A stretch of DNA of 9,775 nt from an uncultured Collinsella sp. (lineage in GTDB: Bacteria; Actinomycetota; Coriobacteriia; Coriobacteriales; Coriobacteriaceae): the NCBI GenBank assembly GCA_902490325.1, contig CABUDJ010000073.1:1-9775 (forward strand). Reading direction: 5' to 3'. Both the position numbers and the translations under genes were made by a program. This document shows positions 6,178 through 9,775 of this stretch, piece by piece. Below the pieces are notes generated by a model, which worked only from the letters and a program-made list of their open reading frames with translations, had not been told where the DNA came from and did not search any database. Numbering within the stretch: the first letter of the stretch is position 1; every line of letters starts with the position of its first letter.

Positions 6178-6624
6178 TTACTCGGCGAGCTGCTTTAGCA
6201 CATCACAGGCGATTTCGACGGCATCGTCGATGCAGCCGGGGCAGCTGCGGAGCGGACCCTTATCCGATCCGATGCCCTTGAGCGTGCCGCAGACGGTCGT
6301 CGTGTTCTTCTCGCCAAAACGCTTGGCAATCTCGCGCGACAGCTTGTAGGTCTGGCCTTTGGTCTTGGGGTTCTCCATGCCGTCGCTCATTACAAAGCCC
6401 ATGATGGCAACAGCGCCCGAGATGGCGCCGCAGGTCTCGGTCATGCCACCCATGCCGGCGCCAAAGCCCTCGGTGAGGGTAAAGGCGGTCTGGGGGTCGA
6501 GCCCGACGGCAGGTGCGAGCGTGCAGGCAACGGCCTGTGCGCAGTTAAAGCCACGGGCGTGGTATTCGGCAGCCTGAGCCTGGCAGGCGGCGGTGTCGAG
6601 CTGGGTGGTATCGATCTGCTTCAT
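6178..6624 (-). CDS. C-GCAxxG-C-C family protein
   Basis: A 148-aa small cytosolic protein of the C-GCAxxG-C-C family, found mostly in anaerobes and thought to be redox-active or metal-binding; its biochemical function is unknown. The defining cysteines are visible: Cys28 in GFNCAQAV, Cys65 in the TETCGAISGA block (C-G-A-x-x-G), Cys112 in TVCGTLKG, and Cys128/Cys131 in SCPGC near the C-terminus. A glycine-rich EGFGAGMGG stretch precedes Cys65, as usual. The frame is open to 6732, but ATG at 6624 has AAGGAG 6 nt upstream and gives a normal family start, so it is preferred. A 12-bp hairpin ends one base before that Shine-Dalgarno. The gene is divergent from the MetY-type gene and convergent with yigZ. 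Confidence 0.87.
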   Translation of the reverse strand: MKQIDTTQLDTAACQAQAAEYHARGFNCAQAVACTLAPAVGLDPQTAFTLTEGFGAGMGGMTETCGAISGAVAIMGFVMSDGMENPKTKGQTYKLSREIAKRFGEKNTTTVCGTLKGIGSDKGPLRSCPGCIDDAVEIACDVLKQLAE

Positions 6625-6637
6625 CGTTGTCTCCTTG

Positions 6638-6669
6638 GTCACGGTGTACCCGCCTATGGTACCCGTGAC
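6638..6669 (-). promoter_or_regulatory. Stem-loop abutting the RBS of the C-GCAxxG gene
   Basis: GTCACGG (6638-6644) pairs with CCGTGAC (6663-6669), and GTACC (6646-6650) with GGTAC (6658-6662). This makes 12 bp with one bulged base (6645) and a 7-nt loop. On the mRNA the 3' arm ends one nucleotide before the AAGGAG at 6636-6631. It could be a 5'-UTR regulatory structure or a DNA operator dyad. Confidence 0.55.
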
Positions 6670-6787
6670 GGGGCATGTAATCATCGAGAGCTTCATGTAT
6701 GCCTCATTTTTATCTATCGAGCAAATGCCCAAGGCTTGAGATAAATACCCCTAATCAATTTGTCCCATAACCTACCTTGGGGATGGG

Positions 6788-6816
6788 TTGAGAGGGGTGC
6801 AGGGTAGCGGTATCGT
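6788..6816 (+). promoter_or_regulatory. Sigma70-type promoter of the MetY-type gene
   Basis: TTGAGA (6788-6793; five of six) and TATCGT (6811-6816; four of six) are separated by exactly 17 bp. Transcription would start near 6823, about 33 nt before the ATG, so no room is left for a riboswitch. An inverted repeat CCCAAGG/CCTTGGG (6728-6734/6775-6781) lies just upstream and might bind a regulator. Confidence 0.6.
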
Positions 6817-6855
6817 GAACCGAATAAAACTAAAACCCAGGCAAGGGAGCTAGAT

Positions 6856-8139
6856 ATGAGCGAGCAGACTATCGGTACTACATGTGTTCAGGGCGGCTAT
6901 CACCCGGGAGATGCGGAGCCGCGCCAGGTGCCCATCTACCAGTCCACCACGTGGAAGTACGACACGTCGGAGCACATGGGCAAGCTGTTTGACCTGGAGG
7001 AGTCTGGCTACTTCTACAGCCGTCTGCAGAACCCCACGTGCGATTTGGTTGCCGCCAAGATCTGCGAGATGGAGGGCGGCACCGCTGCGATGCTCACGAG
7101 TTCGGGCATGGCTGCGAACTTCCTCGCGATCTTTAACGTTGCCGGTGCCGGCGATCACGTGGTCGCAAGCTCTGCCATTTACGGCGGTACGTATAACCTG
7201 CTCGCCCACACCATGGGCCGCATGGGCGTGACCTGCACGTTCGTCGCTCCCGACTGCACCGATGAGGAGCTGGAGGCTGCCTTTCAGCCCAACACAAAGC
7301 TCGTCTTTGGCGAGACGATCGCAAATCCCGCCCTTGCCGTGCTCGATATTGAGCGCTTTGCCAAGGCCGCACATGACCACGGCGTGCCGCTGATGGTCGA
7401 CAACACCTTCCCGACGCCCGTGATGTGCCGTCCCTTTGAGTGGGGCGCCGACATCGTTACGCACTCCACCACCAAGTACATGGATGGACATGCTGCCTAC
7501 CTGGGCGGCGTGATCGTCGACCACGGCCAGTTTGACTGGATGGCCCATGCGGACAAGTTCCCGGGTCTCACCACGCCTGACGAGAGCTACCATGGCGTGA
7601 CCTATGCCGAGAAGTTCGGTCGCGAGGGCGCCTTCATTACCAAGGCCACCGCGCAGCTCATGCGCGATCTTGGCCCCATGCAGAACCCGCAGGCGGCGTT
7701 CTTCTTGAACGGCTCGCTCGAGAGCCTGCATGTGCGCATGCCGCGTCATTGCGAGAACGGCCTGGCCGTTGCCAAGTTCCTGCAGAGCCATCCCAAGGTG
7801 CGCTTCGTGAGCTATCCGGGCCTGGAGGGCGACAAGTACTATGACCTCGCTCAGAAGTACATGCCAAACGGTACCTGCGGCGTTGTGAGCTTTGGCTTTA
7901 ATGGTGGTCGCGCGGCGGCCGAGACCTTTATGAAGAGCCTCAAGCTCGCCCAGATCGCCACGCACGTGGCCGACGCCCGTACTTGCTGCCTGCATCCCGC
8001 TAATGCCACGCATCGCCAGATGAACGATGAGGAGCTCATCGCCTGCGGTATCTCCGCCGACATGGTGCGCCTGTCGTGCGGCCTCGAGGACACGGCCGAT
8101 CTGATTGCCGACCTTGAGCAGGCGCTCGAGCAGTGCTAG
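6856..8139 (+). CDS. O-acetylhomoserine sulfhydrylase-type PLP enzyme (Cys/Met metabolism)
   Basis: A 427-aa cytosolic PLP enzyme of the Cys/Met metabolism family. It most resembles O-acetylhomoserine aminocarboxypropyltransferase (MetY), which makes homocysteine from O-acetylhomoserine and sulfide. Visible motifs are YSRLQNPT (54-61; Tyr54 and Arg56 for the neighbouring subunit's PLP phosphate), TSSGMAA (81-87), VDNTF (181-185; Asp182 binds the pyridine nitrogen), and STTKYMDGH with the Schiff-base Lys207. The substrate-carboxylate region is VRLSCGLED (404-412). The usual SLVIHPASTTH-like loop reads TCCLHPANATH here (376-386), with two adjacent cysteines. AAGGGAG lies 6 nt before the ATG. 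Methionine gamma-lyase is the chief alternative, and sequence alone does not separate the two. The upstream desulfidase could supply sulfide. Confidence 0.9.
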   Translation: MSEQTIGTTCVQGGYHPGDAEPRQVPIYQSTTWKYDTSEHMGKLFDLEESGYFYSRLQNPTCDLVAAKICEMEGGTAAMLTSSGMAANFLAIFNVAGAGDHVVASSAIYGGTYNLLAHTMGRMGVTCTFVAPDCTDEELEAAFQPNTKLVFGETIANPALAVLDIERFAKAAHDHGVPLMVDNTFPTPVMCRPFEWGADIVTHSTTKYMDGHAAYLGGVIVDHGQFDWMAHADKFPGLTTPDESYHGVTYAEKFGREGAFITKATAQLMRDLGPMQNPQAAFFLNGSLESLHVRMPRHCENGLAVAKFLQSHPKVRFVSYPGLEGDKYYDLAQKYMPNGTCGVVSFGFNGGRAAAETFMKSLKLAQIATHVADARTCCLHPANATHRQMNDEELIACGISADMVRLSCGLEDTADLIADLEQALEQC

Positions 8140-8207
8140 GCTAGCGTTCGCACAAGGCGCCGATGCTGGCAGAAAGCTTCGGTGGCCTTTCGTTCCGATT
8201 CCGTAGG

Positions 8208-8254
8208 CGGGACCCCAATTGCGACTGTTTACAGGCGATTGGGGCCCCGTTTTT
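8208..8254 (+). terminator. Strong terminator between the MetY-type gene and the MFS gene
   Basis: CGGG (8208-8211) pairs with CCCG (8246-8249), and after one A/C mismatch CCCCAATTGC (8213-8222) pairs with GCGATTGGGG (8235-8244), including one G-T pair. A small CTG/CAG stem caps it, and T5 (8250-8254) follows. The MFS start codon lies only 26 nt beyond the T-tract, so the hairpin is either in the MFS leader or must be read through. Confidence 0.88.
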
Positions 8255-8280
8255 GCGTTGCGCCACTTGAAAGGATGGAT

Positions 8281-9585
8281 ATGGAGAAAACTGCAGAGCA
8301 GCTGCGCCGCGAGCATATTGCCCTAGAGGGCGACACCCATGGCAAGAACAAATGGGCGATTCTATTTACCGTGCTCATCATGACGTTTATGGTGTGTTTG
8401 GATTCGACCGTCGTGACCGTGGCGCTGCCCGTGATGCAAAAGGAGCTGGGCGTGGGCCTCGATCGCATTCAGCTGGTGAGCTCGGTGTACCTGCTTGCGA
8501 CATGCGTGGCTATGTTGCCGTTTGGCCGTCTGGGTGACGTGCGCGGCAAGGTGAATGTGTTCCAGCTGGGTGTCATCGTCTTTTCGGTCGGTTCGCTGCT
8601 GTGCGGCCTTTCGGCCTCGCTCGAGGTTCTTATCCTGGCACGCATTGTTCAGGGCGTCGGTTGCGCGGCGGCCATGGCTAACAACATGGGTATCATCACC
8701 GAGTCGTTTCCGGCGCGCGAACGAGGCCGTGCTATGGGTATTCTCGCGACCTTTGTGGCCCTCGGCATGATGTGTGGCCCCGTGCTCGGCGGCATGCTGG
8801 TGGCAAGCTTTCCTTGGGAGAGCATCTTCCTCATCAACCTGCCCATTGGCGTCATCTCGTTTATCGTGGGGCTCTACACGCTGCCGCATGTAAAGCCGGA
8901 GGCCGGCGAGCGCCCCATGTCGCTGGCGGAGGCCGCGCGTCGCTGCTTTGCAAATTCGGCCTTCACCATCAACCTTGCCTGCATGCTCATCGTGTTCGTT
9001 GGCATTGGCGCATCCGAGTTTATTCTGCCGTTCTATTTTCAGGACGCCCACGGCTTTGGTTCCGACATTTCCGGATTACTCTTTTTGGCGCTGCCGATGG
9101 TGAATGCCTTTATCGGCCCGCTTTCGGGAACGGTTTCGGACCGTGTTGGCTGCGAGGGTCCTACGGCGGTTGGCCTGGGCGTGTACGTGTGCGGTCTCTT
9201 TGCGGTAAGCACGCTCGACGGGCACTCTTCTATCCCTGTGATCGTGTGCTGCGTCGCATTTATGTCGTGCGGTACGTCGATTTTCCAGAGCCCTAACAAT
9301 TCGTTGTATATGGGCTCGGCTCCGCGCGAAGCGCTCGGCTTTGCGGGCAGCCTGGGTAGCCTGGCGCGCTATGCGGGTATGGCACTCGGCATTACGGTGG
9401 CGTCGAATATCCTGTATGGGCAGATGAGCGTGGCGATGGGCGAGGCCGTGACTAGTTTTGTTGCAGGCCGTCCGGATGTATTCCTATTCGGCTTTCGCTC
9501 GGTGTTCTACGTGCTCATGGCTGTGGCCGCTGTGGGCTTTGCGCTCGCCATGGTGCGTTTGGCGAGGATGCGCGCCCGCCATTAG
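8281..9585 (+). CDS. MFS transporter, DHA2-type multidrug exporter
   Basis: A 434-aa inner-membrane protein of the major facilitator superfamily, probably a proton-driven drug or metabolite exporter of the DHA2 (EmrB/QacA) type; substrate unknown. LDSTVVTVALP at the end of TM1 (40-50) is the DHA2-style motif. Motif A is FGRLGDVRGK (81-90), motif B lies around Arg121 (ARIVQGVG), and GPVLGG (166-171) in TM5 is the antiporter motif C. I count about 12 hydrophobic segments, split six and six by the loop near 203-226, whereas DHA2 members usually have 14. ATG at 8281 has GAAAGGA five nt upstream. The in-frame ATG at 8275 overlaps that site and is less likely. No promoter is evident between the preceding terminator and this start. 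Confidence 0.9.
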   Translation: MEKTAEQLRREHIALEGDTHGKNKWAILFTVLIMTFMVCLDSTVVTVALPVMQKELGVGLDRIQLVSSVYLLATCVAMLPFGRLGDVRGKVNVFQLGVIVFSVGSLLCGLSASLEVLILARIVQGVGCAAAMANNMGIITESFPARERGRAMGILATFVALGMMCGPVLGGMLVASFPWESIFLINLPIGVISFIVGLYTLPHVKPEAGERPMSLAEAARRCFANSAFTINLACMLIVFVGIGASEFILPFYFQDAHGFGSDISGLLFLALPMVNAFIGPLSGTVSDRVGCEGPTAVGLGVYVCGLFAVSTLDGHSSIPVIVCCVAFMSCGTSIFQSPNNSLYMGSAPREALGFAGSLGSLARYAGMALGITVASNILYGQMSVAMGEAVTSFVAGRPDVFLFGFRSVFYVLMAVAAVGFALAMVRLARMRARH

Positions 9586-9696
9586 TGCGTTGGGAGGCTG
9601 TCTGCCACGATTCGCGCCGTCCCAAAAAGACTGGGGTTGATTTCCGATCTCAGCCGAACACATTGAGCAAATAGGCCGTTCCCGCAGCTAGCCGAA

Positions 9697-9736
9697 CGCC
9701 CCCGAGGCCCCATCCGGGCCCCGGGGGCGCCGTTTT
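9697..9736 (+). terminator. GC-rich terminator hairpin after the MFS gene
   Basis: CGCCCCCG (9697-9704) pairs with CGGGGGCG (9722-9729), and after an A/C mismatch GGCCC (9706-9710) pairs with GGGCC (9716-9720) around a 5-nt loop. CCG then TTTT (9733-9736) follow. It is 111 nt after the MFS stop and only about 22 nt before a possible next start codon. Confidence 0.75.
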
Positions 9737-9758
9737 CCCAGTTGAAGGAACGGTGGAG

Positions 9759-9775
9759 ATGTGTTTCGATGGGTC
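9759..9775 (+). CDS. Possible first codons of the next gene (partial)
   Basis: GAAGGA (9744-9749) stands 9 nt before an ATG at 9759, and GGTGGAG is closer still. The frame is open for the 17 nt left in the window (M C F D G). Too short to identify; it may be chance. Confidence 0.25.

Noticed and set aside
6728..6781. SAM or other methionine-related riboswitch upstream of the MetY-type gene
   Set aside because: The best promoter (6788-6816) lies downstream of this region, leaving about 33 nt of leader; only a simple inverted repeat is seen.
8140..8260. T-box or other known riboswitch before the MFS gene
   Set aside because: GGTGGC near 8181 recalls the T-box core, but the rest of the AGGGTGGNACCGCG motif and the specifier stem are absent.

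Overview
The window is high-GC bacterial chromosome that reads like a gut anaerobe of the Coriobacteriia, most likely Collinsella or a close relative. The basis is the GC-rich codon use, the TTG/GTG starts behind Shine-Dalgarno sites, a short four-domain ribosomal protein S1, a class A RNase P RNA with an actinobacterial-style L15 loop, and anaerobe-type genes (a CyuA-like cysteine desulfidase and a C-GCAxxG-C-C protein). The genus is inference; no marker in the window is decisive.

Layout: rpiB (minus, 52-519) is divergent from a cysteine desulfidase/UPF0597 gene (plus, 790-2109). A perfect 12-bp hairpin and copy 1 of a structured repeat follow. A HAD-family hydrolase comes next on the minus strand (2299-3057; the longer frame to 3210 is not preferred). 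It is divergent from rpsA (plus, 3373-4539, TTG start), which ends in a clear intrinsic terminator. A gap of about 280 nt without a gene leads to rnpB (RNase P RNA, about 4879-5240), followed at once by copy 2 of the structured repeat. Then come a YigZ/IMPACT-family gene (plus, 5474-6109), a 17-bp hairpin with a U4 tract, a convergent C-GCAxxG-C-C gene (minus, 6178-6624), a MetY-type PLP enzyme (plus, 6856-8139) with a good sigma70-type promoter, a strong terminator hairpin, and a 12-TM MFS exporter of the DHA2 type (plus, 8281-9585). A further terminator and the possible first codons of another gene end the window.

The genes are mostly single transcription units. There is a loose sulfur theme: the desulfidase releases sulfide from cysteine, and the MetY-type enzyme can fix sulfide into homocysteine. 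The HAD, YigZ and RpiB proteins are general housekeeping enzymes.

The most interesting signal is not a gene. Two elements of about 110 nt (2142-2252 and 5249-5360) share nearly identical inner sequence. Their outer 14-nt stem arms differ almost completely in sequence, yet each pairs with its own partner, and the apical stem also shows a compensatory change. This is direct evidence for a conserved RNA (or DNA) hairpin family. Both copies sit just 3' of an expressed unit, in the same orientation relative to it. Other points worth a look are terminator hairpins placed directly before ribosome binding sites, a hairpin abutting the RBS of the C-GCAxxG gene, and an rpsA RBS that can be sequestered.
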